64,000 bases of DNA. Origin: Opitutaceae bacterium. GTDB lineage: Bacteria; Verrucomicrobiota; Verrucomicrobiia; Opitutales; Opitutaceae. This document shows positions 51,502-61,700 of this stretch, one piece after another. Positions within the stretch are counted from its first letter, which is position 1, and every line of letters begins with the position of its first letter. Under the pieces are notes generated by a model, which made no database searches, had not been told where the DNA came from, and saw only the letters and a list, made by a program, of their open reading frames with translations. The position numbers and the translations under genes were made by a program. Where the stretch lies: contig JADJZJ010000023.1 of assembly GCA_016715765.1 (NCBI GenBank), positions 1 to 64,000 of the forward strand, written 5' to 3'.

Positions 51502-52344
51502 ATGTTTGCCAATTTTGCCGACCGCACCTGGCTGTGGCTGGCTGCCGAGTTTTACCTGGTGGGTTTCCTGCTGGGCACCTGGTCCCTGCTGCGGGGAGGG
51601 AAGCCGCTCAACGTGGCCACGTATTTCCTCATCGTGGCCGGCTACGTCATGCAACTGACGGGCCTGTACCTGCGGGGACTCGCCGTCGGCGGCTGTCCGC
51701 TGGGCAACACGTTCGAGCTCTTCCAGTTCACCGCCTGGTCCGCCATTTCGCTCTATCTGGTCGTTGGCGTGACCTTCCGCACCAGCCTGCTCGGCTATTT
51801 CACCTCCTGCCTCGCCGCGGTCCTGACGCTGGTCTCGCTCGCGATCCCCGCCTGGGACAGCACCCGGAGCTCCGGCATCTTCGGCAACAACCCGTGGATC
51901 GAATTCCATGCCGCGCTCGCCCTGTTCAGTTACGGCGTGTTCGGGTTGCTGGCGCTGACGGCCCTGATGCTGCAGCTGCGCAATTACTCGCTGAAGAACA
52001 AGCGCATCGGGGGCTGGTTCTCCTTCCTGCCCTCGCTCTTTGATCTCGACCAGATCAGCGGCCGGCTCCTGGTCTTCGGGGTCGTGCTGCTCACGGCGGC
52101 CCTGACCGTCGGCTCGGTGCACTGGGTGCAGAACACCGCCACCGTGCACTGGCCCAAGCTGCTGACCACCGTCTCGGTCTGGGCCTGCTATGCGATCGCC
52201 CTGGTCCTGCGGATCCGCGGCCAGCTTGGGGCCCGGCGCTTCGCCTGGACCGCCATCATCCTGTTTACCCTCGCCCTGCTCACCCTGGGGGTGGTGGACG
52301 CCAACCGCCGCAACCCGGCCACGCCCGCCGCTTCCCGGAAATGA
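51502..52344 (+). CDS. CcsA/HemX-like membrane protein
   Basis: A 280-residue inner-membrane protein with eight hydrophobic helices, resembling the cytochrome c assembly (CcsA/ResC/HemX) family. The conserved early motif 'GGCPLGNTFELFQFTAW' and 'IEFHAALALFSYGVFGLLAL' carry a His that could ligate haem. The tryptophan-rich WWD loop of true CcsA is not obvious, so the HemX branch fits better. Its TGA overlaps the hemA ATG (ATGA at 52341-52344), which is typical of hemX-hemA operons, where HemX influences glutamyl-tRNA reductase level. Confidence 0.85.
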   Translation: MFANFADRTWLWLAAEFYLVGFLLGTWSLLRGGKPLNVATYFLIVAGYVMQLTGLYLRGLAVGGCPLGNTFELFQFTAWSAISLYLVVGVTFRTSLLGYFTSCLAAVLTLVSLAIPAWDSTRSSGIFGNNPWIEFHAALALFSYGVFGLLALTALMLQLRNYSLKNKRIGGWFSFLPSLFDLDQISGRLLVFGVVLLTAALTVGSVHWVQNTATVHWPKLLTTVSVWACYAIALVLRIRGQLGARRFAWTAIILFTLALLTLGVVDANRRNPATPAASRK

Positions 52345-53438
52345 GTCACTTTCCGCCCGACGCCACCGGCCTGTTTGTCTTCGGGGCCACCCACCGGACG
52401 ACGCCCATCGAGGTGCGCGAGAAGCTCTCACTGCCCGCGCCCACCGCCGAGCATTTGCACGCCGATCTCGCCCGCATCGCCGGCCTGCGGGAATACGCGG
52501 TGCTGAACACCTGCAACCGCATCGAGTTCTACGGCGTGGCCGACACGCCCGACGCGGCGGCCAAGGTGCAGGCCGCGTTCTGCCAGCGCCAGCAGTTCGC
52601 CGAGGAGGAGTTTGCCAAATACCGCACCAGCCTGAACGGCCCCGCCGCGGTGCAGCACCTGTTCGAGGTGGCCGCCGGCATCGATTCGCAGCTGGTCGGC
52701 GAGACGGAGATCCTCGGCCAGGTCAAGGGCGCCTATGCCGCCGCCCAGGCCCGGCGCTCCACCGGCCCGGTGCTGAACCGCGTCTTCCAGAAAACCTTCC
52801 AGGCCGCCAAGCACGTGCGCTCCAGCACCGCCATCACCGAGGGCCAGGTCAGCATCGCCAACGTGGCGGTGGAACTGGCCTACAACATCTTCGGCCGGCT
52901 GGAGGCGACCCGCGTGCTCCTCCTCGGCGCCGGCGACATCGGCGAGAAAACCGCCAAGGCCTTCCGCAGCCGCGGCGCCGGTTCGCTGACGGTTTCCAGC
53001 CGGAGCATGGAGCGCGCCATGGCGCTGGCCTCCGAACTCGATGCGCAGGCCCTGCCGTTCGAGCACCGCGCCGAGCACCTGGCGCAATTCGATGTCGTCG
53101 TCTGCTCGACGTCCGCACCCGAGGCCGTCGTCCTTGCCGCCGATGTCCGGACCGCCATGCGCGGCCGGGCCTCGCGTCCGCTTTTCCTCATCGACCTCGC
53201 CCTGCCCCGCGACGTCGAGGCGGAAGTCTCCAAGCTGGAGAATGTCTATCTCTACAACCTCGACGACCTCGCGAAGATCGCCGAGGAGAACCGCGCCGCC
53301 CGCGAGGCCGAGATCGCCAAGTGCCGTCAGATCATCAATGAACGCGCCTCGGCGCTGTGGAAGCAGGTCGAGTCGCAGGTTACCGGCGGGCCCAACCGGA
53401 CGGCTCCGCCAATTCAGCCGGACCAAGAAGCCCGTTGA
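52341..53438 (+). CDS. hemA: Glutamyl-tRNA reductase
   Basis: A 365-residue enzyme that reduces glutamyl-tRNA to glutamate-1-semialdehyde, the first step of C5 haem synthesis. 'GATHRTTPIEVREKLSLP' (residues 15-32), nucleophile C58 in 'VLNTCNRIEFYG', 'GIDSQLVGETEILGQVKGA' and NADPH-binding GAGDIG (196-201) are all conserved. The C-terminal dimerisation helix is shorter than in E. coli HemA (418 residues). Translationally coupled to the HemX-like gene. Confidence 0.96.
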   Translation: MSHFPPDATGLFVFGATHRTTPIEVREKLSLPAPTAEHLHADLARIAGLREYAVLNTCNRIEFYGVADTPDAAAKVQAAFCQRQQFAEEEFAKYRTSLNGPAAVQHLFEVAAGIDSQLVGETEILGQVKGAYAAAQARRSTGPVLNRVFQKTFQAAKHVRSSTAITEGQVSIANVAVELAYNIFGRLEATRVLLLGAGDIGEKTAKAFRSRGAGSLTVSSRSMERAMALASELDAQALPFEHRAEHLAQFDVVVCSTSAPEAVVLAADVRTAMRGRASRPLFLIDLALPRDVEAEVSKLENVYLYNLDDLAKIAEENRAAREAEIAKCRQIINERASALWKQVESQVTGGPNRTAPPIQPDQEAR

Positions 53439-53579
53439 ATTCAGCGCAGTTGGGTTTTGCAGAGTAACCTGAGCTTCTATCCATGGCGGCCGGGGCGTTT
53501 TCCCAGTATCGGCATTGTTATGCCATGGAATTGCGTATAGCAGGGGTGTCGCCCCGCGCGTAGTCACCCCACCCCAACC

Positions 53580-56500
53580 ATGATCTCGTCCATGCGCCCC
53601 GCAGGCTGCTCTGCGCCCAGCCACCGCATTTTTCATATTCTCAAACTGGGTTTCGCCCTGGGGCTGATATCCTGCCTCACCGCCGTCACAAGCAAGGCGG
53701 TCGATGCCACCCTCACACCGTCCACCACGAGCAGCACCGCCACCACGCCGGTGGTCCTCCATGTGACCGGACTGAGCAATGGTGGCTCCGTTATCGTGGA
53801 ACGTTACGTTGATGCTGATGCCGATGGGGTTGTCGATGTGGGAGAATTCCTGGCCGAAACCTATACCGTCACCGACGGGCAGGTGACCTCCATTGGCGGG
53901 GTCCGAAATACCAACATGCCCGGCGACGAGGACCTGCCTGCGGATGGTCAGATCAGCATCAATGTGCTACCCACCCTGGGATCGGAACTGGGACGGGTTG
54001 CCGGTTCCCATCTAATCCGGATTTCCAGTCCGCTCGCGGCATTCACGACTTTCATCCGCACCCTCACCCTGACCAACCCAGCCCAGGCGCAGTCCATCTC
54101 CGGCACGGTCACCGATGGAACCGATCCGGTACCGTACGCCAGCGTGATATTGCTCGATGCCGCAACCGACGGTGAGTTCGCGATCGGAGTCATTACCAAC
54201 GCCTCGGGTGTCTATACCGCCCCGGCTCCCGCGGGTTCCTACATGGTACTGCCCTTCAAGTTCGGCTATGTCGCGAGTTTCCCCTCGCCCACGGTCCTGG
54301 CCGCCGCCGCTACCCCGACGCAGAATCTGGTGATGACGGCAGCAACCAGGAGCATCTCAGGCGAGGTGGCCGATGCCGGCACCAATGCCGGTCTTGGCGG
54401 TGTGCAGCTCTTCGTTCAGTCCATGAGCGACCAAGTCACCATTATCAGCACGGCGGCGGACGGCACCTACTCCGTGCCAGTGACCGCCGGCAACTGGGAG
54501 ATCGAGACTTCGGAAACCTCCCTGCGGCAGCTTGGTTATTTGAACAATGATAACGGCAGCGCCTTTGCCGACACCAGCGTCGGTTCCGTCACCAATGCGA
54601 ATATCAACGTCACCCCGGCCACCGCCCTGATTCACGGCACGGTGGAGGATGCGAGCGCCAATCCCCTGGCCGGCATCCGGATGAATGCCAACGACAGCAA
54701 CTTCACCTATTACAGCGACGCCATCACCGACGCGAGCGGCCACTACGTCCTCGGCGCCACCACCGGTACGTGGAACGTCAATGTTTCCAATGAGAATCCG
54801 GGCCTGACCGGCTTTATCATCCCGAATGGCGAATCCGTCGCGATTGCCGGTGCCGAGGCCATACAGACCGATTTTTCGCTGGTTGCCGTCAATGCCCACC
54901 TGATTGGCACGGTCACCAACACCGGCGCCCCCGTCCCCGCCATTCGCATCGGTGCCTACAACCAGATCACCAACCAGTTCGTCATGGTTGAAACCGCCGT
55001 GGACGGAACCTTTGACCTTGGTCTCGTCGCGGGCACCTGGTCGCTGCAGATCGAATCGTCCAGCGCGACCAGCTTCAACATCGTCAGCCCATCGATCAAT
55101 TACACGCTGGCGGTGGACGAGACCATTGCCGCCATCGAATTCCCCGTCCTGCCGGCTACCGCCCAGATCAGCGGCATAGTGCAGGACGGCGACAACAGCA
55201 ACCAGCCCATCGGCAATGCCAGCGTCTTCGCCACCGCCACCATCGGCAGCGTGCTGTACAATGCCAGCGCCCAGACCGACGGCAGCGGAAATTACAGTTT
55301 GCCGGTCGCCAACGGCACCTGGCAGGTCGGCGTATTTGCGAATGGCTACACCAGTCCGGGGTCGGTCGCCGAAAACGTCAGCGGTTCGAATATCACCCGC
55401 GACTTCATCCTCACCCAGAAGCCGGTTATCGGCCTGCATCCCTCGGATCATACCGCCACCGCCGGCCAGACCTTCGTGTTTTCGATCAGCGCCAATGGCA
55501 GCGGCGTGAGTTATCAATGGGAGGTCTCCAGCAATGACGGTGTTGACTGGGACCCCCTGGTCAATGGCGGCGCCTACAGCACCGTGACGTCAAACGTGCT
55601 CAATATCACCGCCGAGATCGGCCTCGACGGCTATCGCTATCGTTGCATCGCGACCAATGGATTCGGTTCGGCCGCGAGCAATTCCGCCCTCCTCACGGTC
55701 AACGCGGCCAACATCGCGCCCAGCTTCTCGGTGCATCCGTCCAACCAGACCGTGACCGCCGGACAAAATGCCAGCTTCAACGTGTCGGCCAGTGGCACGC
55801 CCGCTCCGACCTTCCAGTGGGAGGAGTCCACCGACGACGGCAACAGCTGGAACAATCTTGCCGAAGGTGCCGCCTACAATGGCGTCACGTCCACGACCCT
55901 GACCGTGACCTCCACGCTGGTCGGACAGGACGGTCATCGCTATCGCGCCGTCGCCACCAATGCCGCCGGCTCAGCCACCAGCAATGTTGCGATCCTCACG
56001 GTGAACCCGCCCGATGTCGCACCCAGCATCACCGCGGATCCCTCCAACCAGACCGTGACGGCCGGACAGAATGCCAGCTTCAGCGTATCGGCCAACGGTT
56101 CGCCTTCACCCACTTTCCAATGGCAGGTCTCGATCGACAGCGGGAGCAACTGGACCGACCTCTCCGATGATGCCAATTACAGCGGAACCGCCACGGGCAT
56201 GCTTCAGGTCACCGCCACCACCATTGGCCAGAACGGCCATTTCTACCGCGCGGTCGCCACCAATGTGGCCGGCTTCGCGAACAGCAACAGTGCCCTGCTC
56301 ACGGTGAACGCGGCCAATGTCGCGCCCAGTATCACGGCAGATCCGGCCAACCAGACGGTGACCGCCGGGCAGAATGCGGTCTTCTCGGTCACGGCCGACG
56401 GCACGCCCGCGCCGACCTACCAATGGGAGGTGTCCACGGATGGCGGCTCCAATTGGTCCACCCTGGCCAATGATGCCAATTACAGCGATGTCACCACCAC

Positions 56501-57332
56501 GACCCTGACCGTCACCGCCACGATCGTCGGTCAGAACACCTACCGCTTTCGTGCGGTCGCCACGAATGTGGCCGGCTTCGCCAATAGCAACAGTGCCCTC
56601 CTCACCGTCAACGCGGCCAATGTCGCGCCCGGCATCACGGCGAATCCCGCCAATCAGACCGTGACCGCGGGCCAGAATGCCAGTTTCACCGTGTCGGCCA
56701 GCGGCTCGCCCGCGCCAACCTACCAATGGGAGGTGTCCACGGATGGCGGGACCAACTGGACCAGCCTCACCAACGATGCCACCTACAGCGGCGTCACCAC
56801 CACGACCCTGACCGTCACGTCGGCGTTGATCGGCCTGGACGGCAACCTGTACCGGGCCGCGGCCACCAACATCGCCGGCTCGGCCAGCAGCAACGGGGCC
56901 GTCCTGACGGTCAATGCCGTGTCGCCCCTGACCACCCTGCACCATTTCAATATCGCCACAGATGCGGGCAACCCATCGGTCTCCGAGTCACTGACGCGGG
57001 TGGGCACCAAGCTCTACGGCACCACCTATGGCGGCGGCACCAATTTCGAGGGCACCCTGTTTTCCATCAACACGAACGGGAGCGGATTTGCCCTCATGCA
57101 TTCCTTCACCGACCTCAGTCCGGAAGCCACCAATGCGGACGGCAAACTCCCGATCAGCACCCTGACGCTCGCCGACGGGAAACTCTATGGCACCGCCACG
57201 GCCGGCGGTTCCCTGGGCAACGGCACGTTGTATTCGATCAACCCCGACGGCACGGGCTTCACCACGCTGGTTAATTTTACCGGCACGGATCCTACCACCT
57301 CCAATGCGAAGCATTCCCCATGGGTCAGCTGA
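53580..57332 (+). CDS. Giant secreted Ig-repeat/GloVer protein, 5' part
   Basis: The first 1250 residues of a secreted adhesin-like protein. A signal peptide (about 15-40) precedes several carboxypeptidase-regulatory-like beta domains (about 140-600). Five Ig-like repeats follow (about 607-1111), each 101 residues, of the form 'QTVTAGQNASFSVSASG ... YQWEVS'. The tail enters Kelch-like GloVer repeats ('KLYGTTYGGG', 'GTLFSIN'). The frame ends at TGA 57330-57332, but the protein resumes in another frame at 57320, so this and the next entry are one gene broken at a C4 tract (57316-57319). Likely surface-exposed or secreted; ligand unknown. Confidence 0.82.
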   Translation: MISSMRPAGCSAPSHRIFHILKLGFALGLISCLTAVTSKAVDATLTPSTTSSTATTPVVLHVTGLSNGGSVIVERYVDADADGVVDVGEFLAETYTVTDGQVTSIGGVRNTNMPGDEDLPADGQISINVLPTLGSELGRVAGSHLIRISSPLAAFTTFIRTLTLTNPAQAQSISGTVTDGTDPVPYASVILLDAATDGEFAIGVITNASGVYTAPAPAGSYMVLPFKFGYVASFPSPTVLAAAATPTQNLVMTAATRSISGEVADAGTNAGLGGVQLFVQSMSDQVTIISTAADGTYSVPVTAGNWEIETSETSLRQLGYLNNDNGSAFADTSVGSVTNANINVTPATALIHGTVEDASANPLAGIRMNANDSNFTYYSDAITDASGHYVLGATTGTWNVNVSNENPGLTGFIIPNGESVAIAGAEAIQTDFSLVAVNAHLIGTVTNTGAPVPAIRIGAYNQITNQFVMVETAVDGTFDLGLVAGTWSLQIESSSATSFNIVSPSINYTLAVDETIAAIEFPVLPATAQISGIVQDGDNSNQPIGNASVFATATIGSVLYNASAQTDGSGNYSLPVANGTWQVGVFANGYTSPGSVAENVSGSNITRDFILTQKPVIGLHPSDHTATAGQTFVFSISANGSGVSYQWEVSSNDGVDWDPLVNGGAYSTVTSNVLNITAEIGLDGYRYRCIATNGFGSAASNSALLTVNAANIAPSFSVHPSNQTVTAGQNASFNVSASGTPAPTFQWEESTDDGNSWNNLAEGAAYNGVTSTTLTVTSTLVGQDGHRYRAVATNAAGSATSNVAILTVNPPDVAPSITADPSNQTVTAGQNASFSVSANGSPSPTFQWQVSIDSGSNWTDLSDDANYSGTATGMLQVTATTIGQNGHFYRAVATNVAGFANSNSALLTVNAANVAPSITADPANQTVTAGQNAVFSVTADGTPAPTYQWEVSTDGGSNWSTLANDANYSDVTTTTLTVTATIVGQNTYRFRAVATNVAGFANSNSALLTVNAANVAPGITANPANQTVTAGQNASFTVSASGSPAPTYQWEVSTDGGTNWTSLTNDATYSGVTTTTLTVTSALIGLDGNLYRAAATNIAGSASSNGAVLTVNAVSPLTTLHHFNIATDAGNPSVSESLTRVGTKLYGTTYGGGTNFEGTLFSINTNGSGFALMHSFTDLSPEATNADGKLPISTLTLADGKLYGTATAGGSLGNGTLYSINPDGTGFTTLVNFTGTDPTTSNAKHSPWVS
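55398..56912 (+). repeat. Five tandem 303-bp DNA repeats coding Ig-like domains
   Basis: The codon pair preceding each Ig domain (AAC GCG or AAC CCG) recurs at 55701, 56004, 56307 and 56610, with the next AAT at 56913: an exact 303-bp period. The copies are close enough at DNA level for recombination to change copy number. Confidence 0.9.
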
Positions 57333-58450
57333 CCCTGGAAGGGACCACCCTCCATGGCGTGACGGTGGCCGGAGGCAATCCGACCTACGACGGCTCAGTC
57401 AACGGCCGCATCTTCACCTACAGTATCGGGGGCGGGCTCACCGTGCCCTACGCGTATCCCGAGGTGGTTTGGGATGGGGACCACCTCTATACTCCCTACG
57501 GTCCCGGACGCGGGGTGGTTTATTTCAACGGCAAGTTCTACGGCACCATCTTCAGTGGAGGCTACGATAGCTACGGCACCGTCTTTTCGGTCAACGCCAA
57601 CGGCACCGGCTACACGACCCTCCACTACTTCATGAACACCGACGGATCCACGCCCTACGCGATGCTGGCCCTGTCCGGTGACACGCTCTACGGATCCACC
57701 AACTACGGCGGCGCCAACAACCGCGGGGTGATCTTCTCCATCAAGATCGACGGCACGGCCTTCACCGTGCTGCACGAGTTCAGCGATGCCCTGGGCTTTG
57801 GCGGCGAGCCCGGCCTGCTGGTGGTGGGCAACACGCTTTATGGCACGACGGGGTACGGCGGCAGTTACGGTTTCGGCACGCTGTACTCGCTGAATACGAA
57901 CGGCACGAATTACACGGTGCGGCATTCCTTCAACCGTTTCGTGGACGGCTCCTTCCCGGGCCGGTTGATTCGCGACGGCAACGTGATCTACGGCATGACC
58001 GCCACGGGCGGCACCCACGACGATGGCACGATCTTCAGCATCACCCTGGATTCGCTGAATGCCAGTTTCAGCTCCTGGGCCCAGACCTACTTCACCAACG
58101 GCGAACTGATCGACGCCAATGTCAGCGGACCCAATGCGGTCTACGGACTCGATGGCTTACCCAACCTGGTGAAGTACGCGCTCGGTCTCGATCCGACCGT
58201 GGACGCGACCACCGGCCAGCCGGAGGTGAGCACGACTGCGACGGAGTGGGTCTACACCTACACCCGGCCGGTCGATCGCACGGACATCATATACGCGGTT
58301 GAAGTCTCGACCAACCTGACCAGTTGGGGCGCACCGACCACCGCGGCGGTGCTGATCTCCACCGTGGGTGACGTCGAGACCTGGCAGGCGAAGCATCCAC
58401 TCGCCTCCGCGACCAACGCGTATTTCCGGCTCAGGGTGACGCAGCTCTGA
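57320..58450 (+). CDS. Giant secreted Ig-repeat/GloVer protein, 3' part (after frameshift)
   Basis: The remaining 376 residues in the shifted frame. GloVer-type repeats continue, with units such as 'GTVFSVNANGTGYTTLHYF', 'DTLYGSTNYGG' and 'NTLYGTTGYGGSYGFGTLY'. The last about 110 residues ('LPNLVKYALGLDP ... FRLRVTQL') form the C-terminal module often seen at the end of large verrucomicrobial secreted proteins. ATG 57320 is not a true start; the segment joins the upstream part if one base is added to the C4 tract just before it. Confidence 0.8.
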   Translation: MGQLTLEGTTLHGVTVAGGNPTYDGSVNGRIFTYSIGGGLTVPYAYPEVVWDGDHLYTPYGPGRGVVYFNGKFYGTIFSGGYDSYGTVFSVNANGTGYTTLHYFMNTDGSTPYAMLALSGDTLYGSTNYGGANNRGVIFSIKIDGTAFTVLHEFSDALGFGGEPGLLVVGNTLYGTTGYGGSYGFGTLYSLNTNGTNYTVRHSFNRFVDGSFPGRLIRDGNVIYGMTATGGTHDDGTIFSITLDSLNASFSSWAQTYFTNGELIDANVSGPNAVYGLDGLPNLVKYALGLDPTVDATTGQPEVSTTATEWVYTYTRPVDRTDIIYAVEVSTNLTSWGAPTTAAVLISTVGDVETWQAKHPLASATNAYFRLRVTQL

Positions 58451-58497
58451 GCCAATGAAAGGAGGGTGATGGCAGGCGAACCCGCCTGCCATCCCAC

Positions 58498-58559
58498 TGT
58501 AGGAGCGGCTTTATGCCGCGATCGGAAGCATAGCATCGCGGCATAAAGCCGCTCCTACA
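58498..58559. repeat. REPIN (GTAGGAGCGGCTTTATGCCG family)
   Basis: TGTAGGAGCGGCTTTATGCC at 58498 and its complement ending CTACA at 58559 with a 16-bp spacer. It follows the giant gene's stop and could end transcription. Same family as 38418-38481. Confidence 0.92.
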
Positions 58560-58653
58560 TCACGGACACTTCGGGCAGGCATCGAGTCGTCTCCGAAAAA
58601 TTCCAACGTGCCCACGCATTGACAGTTGGTTGGCGGGGAAGGAACCCCGTTTC

Positions 58654-58748
58654 GTGGCTACGAGCGTGAGCGAGTGGACAAACCACCACTCGCTCACGCT
58701 CGTAGCTACCATGCAAACGAAGGCGGGGACCGGAATCCCCGCCCTACA
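58654..58748. repeat. GTAGCTACGAGCGTGAGCG pair and a GCGGGGACCGG REP
   Basis: GTGGCTACGAGCGTGAGCGA at 58654 and the complement to 58709 form an inverted pair. GGCGGGGACCGGAATCCCCG with CCCTAC follows at about 58722-58747. The gap 58451-58782 has no gene. Confidence 0.85.
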
Positions 58749-58782
58749 AGATTCCCGCCATTCCAGCTTTCGCCCACCCGCC

Positions 58783-61700
58783 CTAGGTTGCCTTCCGGCG
58801 CAGGCGGCCGCGTTCGAGGGCGGCGGCCAGCTCCTCCCGTTTTACGGGCTTGCTGATATAGTCATCCATCCCGGCGGCCAGGCAGAGTTCGCGGTCACCC
58901 TGCATCGCGTTGGCGGTGATGGCGATGATCCAGGGCCGGCGGTCGGGGTCGGGCTGCGCCGCGACGATGCGCCGCGTCGCCTCGAGCCCGTCAAGTTCCG
59001 GCATCTGCATGTCCATCAGCACAATCTTGTAGTCCTGCCGCTGCAGCGCCTCGAGCGCCTCGCGGCCGTTGGCGGCGATGTCGGCCCGGTAGCCGAGCTT
59101 TTGCAGCAGCATCAGCGCAACCTTCTGGTTTACCACGTTGTCCTCGACGAGCAGGATCGTGTCGCCCGGCGTGGCCTGCTTTTCCACGGGAAACGGCACC
59201 GCCGTCTTGCGCGGCGCGGCCGCGGCCGGCCCGGCCTTGAATACCGTGGCCAGCACCTCGAAGAGCCGCGCCGGCTTCGCCGGCTTGGTCAGATGGGCCG
59301 CAAAGGGACTGGCATTGCCGCCGATGAATTCCCGCTGGCCCAGCGAGGACAGCAGGATCAGGGGCAGCTGGGCGGCATCGCGCACGCGGCGGATCTCGCC
59401 GGCCAGCATCAGGCCATCCATGTCGGGCATCTGCATGTCGAGGATCGCGACGTCGAACTCCTCCCCCGCGGCCAGCCAGCCCAGGGCTTCCGGACCCGTG
59501 GTGGCCGCCCGCGGCAGCATGCCCCAGCCCGCCGCCAGCGTCGTGAGGATGCGGCGGTTGGTGCTGTTGTCGTCCACGATGAGCAGCCGCTTGCCGGCGA
59601 CCGCATTCAGGCCGGTGGCGTGGTAGGGCCGCGGCTTGCTCGGGACCATCCCAACCGTGACGGTGAAGCGGAAGGTCGAGCCGCGGCCCAGTTCGCTCTC
59701 CACCCAGAGCCGTCCGGCCATGAGCTCGGCCAGCCGCTTGCTCACCACAAGTCCCAGCCCCGTGCCGCCGAACCGCCGCGTGGTCGTCGCATCCACCTGG
59801 GTGAAGGGCTGGAAGATCCGCCGCAGGCCCTCGGCCGAGATGCCGATGCCGGTATCCGCCACCGCAAACTCCAGCTCCACCTTCCCGGGACCCGCCGGCC
59901 GCGAATGCACGCTCACGACCACCTCGCCCTGCTCGGTGAATTTCACCGCGTTGCCCAGGAGGTTGACGAGGATCTGCCGCAACCGCGTGGAGTCGCCCTG
60001 CACGGTGCCCGGCACGCCGTCGGCGACCTCGTAGAGCAGGTCCAGACGCTTGTCCACGACGCGCGGTGCGAGCAGGTCCAGCGTGGCCTCGACGGTGTCG
60101 CGCAGGTTGAAGGTCTCCTCCTCCAGTTCCATCCGGCCCGACTCGATCTTGGAGAAGTCCAGGATGTCGTTGATGATGGTGAGGAGCGCGTCGCCGCTCT
60201 GGCGGATGGTCTCGGTGTATTCGAGCTGCTCGGGCGTCAGGCGCGAATCGAGCAGGAGCGAGGTCATGCCGATCACCCCGTTCATGGGGGTGCGGATCTC
60301 GTGGCTCATCATCGCGAGGAACTGGCTCTTCGCGAGGTTGGCCGCCTCGGCCGCCTCCTTCGCCTTGCGCAGCTCCTCCGCCTGCCGGCGTGTCTCGGTG
60401 ATGTCCACGAGGGTCGCCACATCCTGAAAACCGCGGCCGTTCGGGTTCGGAAAGCGCCGCACGGACAGGACGGCCCAGACCGGCTCGCCGCCACCGGGGC
60501 GCAGGTAGCGCTTCTCGATGGAGAAGCGGTCGATCTCGCCGCGTTCCAGCCGGTCGAGCAACTCGCGCTGCCGGACGATGTCCTCGGGCGGGGTGATGCG
60601 GGCGAAGGCCTCCGGGTCCTGCATCTGGGCCAGGGTGAGCCCGGTGATGCGCTCATGCGCGGCATTGGCCAGGGTGGACTCCCGCTTGCCCTCCTCGGCG
60701 GCATGCAGATGGATGCCCACCGGCACGACGTCGAAGATGAAGCGCAGCTGCGCCTCCTTGCGGGCCAGCTGCTCCTCCGCGTGCTTGCGCTCGGTGATGT
60801 CGATCACGGTGGAGATTTCCTGATCAATGTGCCCGTCGGGCCGGCGGTAGGCCTTGCAGCTCAGGAGCACCCAGACGAGCCGGCCGTCCCGGCGCTGGTA
60901 GCGTTTCTCGATGGAAAACTCGTCGATCTCCCCGCGCTCCAGGCGTCCGCGCAGGACATCCTGCTTCGCCAGGTCCCCGGGATGGCTGATGGCCCGCACC
61001 TGCGCCACATCGCCCAGCTCATCCCGGCGGAGGCCGCTGAGGGTGAAGAACCAGTTGCTGTGCCGGCTCTCGATCCCGGTCGCCGTGTTGCGCACCCAGC
61101 TGACGCCCACCGGGACGTTGTCGAAGATGAACTGGAGCTGCGCCTCCTTGCGGGCCAGGGCCTCCTCGGCGCGCTTGCGGGCGGTGATGTCGAGCTGGAT
61201 GGACATGAACCCGGTGACGGTGCCGGTCGCATCCCGCAGCGGCTGCATTTCGAAATCACACCAGACCTCCCGACCGTCCTTCGTGTAGTTCAGCATCTCC
61301 CCGTGGAACTCCTCGCCGCGCCGGGCCGCCAGCGCGACGGCGGCGATCTGGCGCGCATTGGTCCCCGGTCCCCGGACGAGATGGGGGCCGAAGTGCCCGC
61401 GCGACTCCTCCAGGGTGTAGCCGAACAGGCGGGTGAAGGCCTCGTTGATCCAGATCACCCGGCCGTCCGGATCGGCCAGCCCCATGGCGTTGGTCGTATG
61501 CCGGGCAATCATGGCCAGCCGGCGGTTCTCATCCTCGGCCCGGCGCAGGTCCTGGGTCATGCGCTCCGCCAGGCTGCGCGCCCGGGTGCGCGTGCGGGCC
61601 AGCGACCAGGCCAGCACCGAGGCCATCACGCTGAGCACCAGGCCGCCGGCCCCGATCGAGAAGGGCAGCACGCGGTTGCTGCGCACGGCGAATTCCGGCC

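Noticed and set aside
55398..56912. Possible CRISPR-like array
   Set aside because: The 303-bp period encodes Ig-like domains in one open frame, with no short repeat/spacer pattern and no cas genes.
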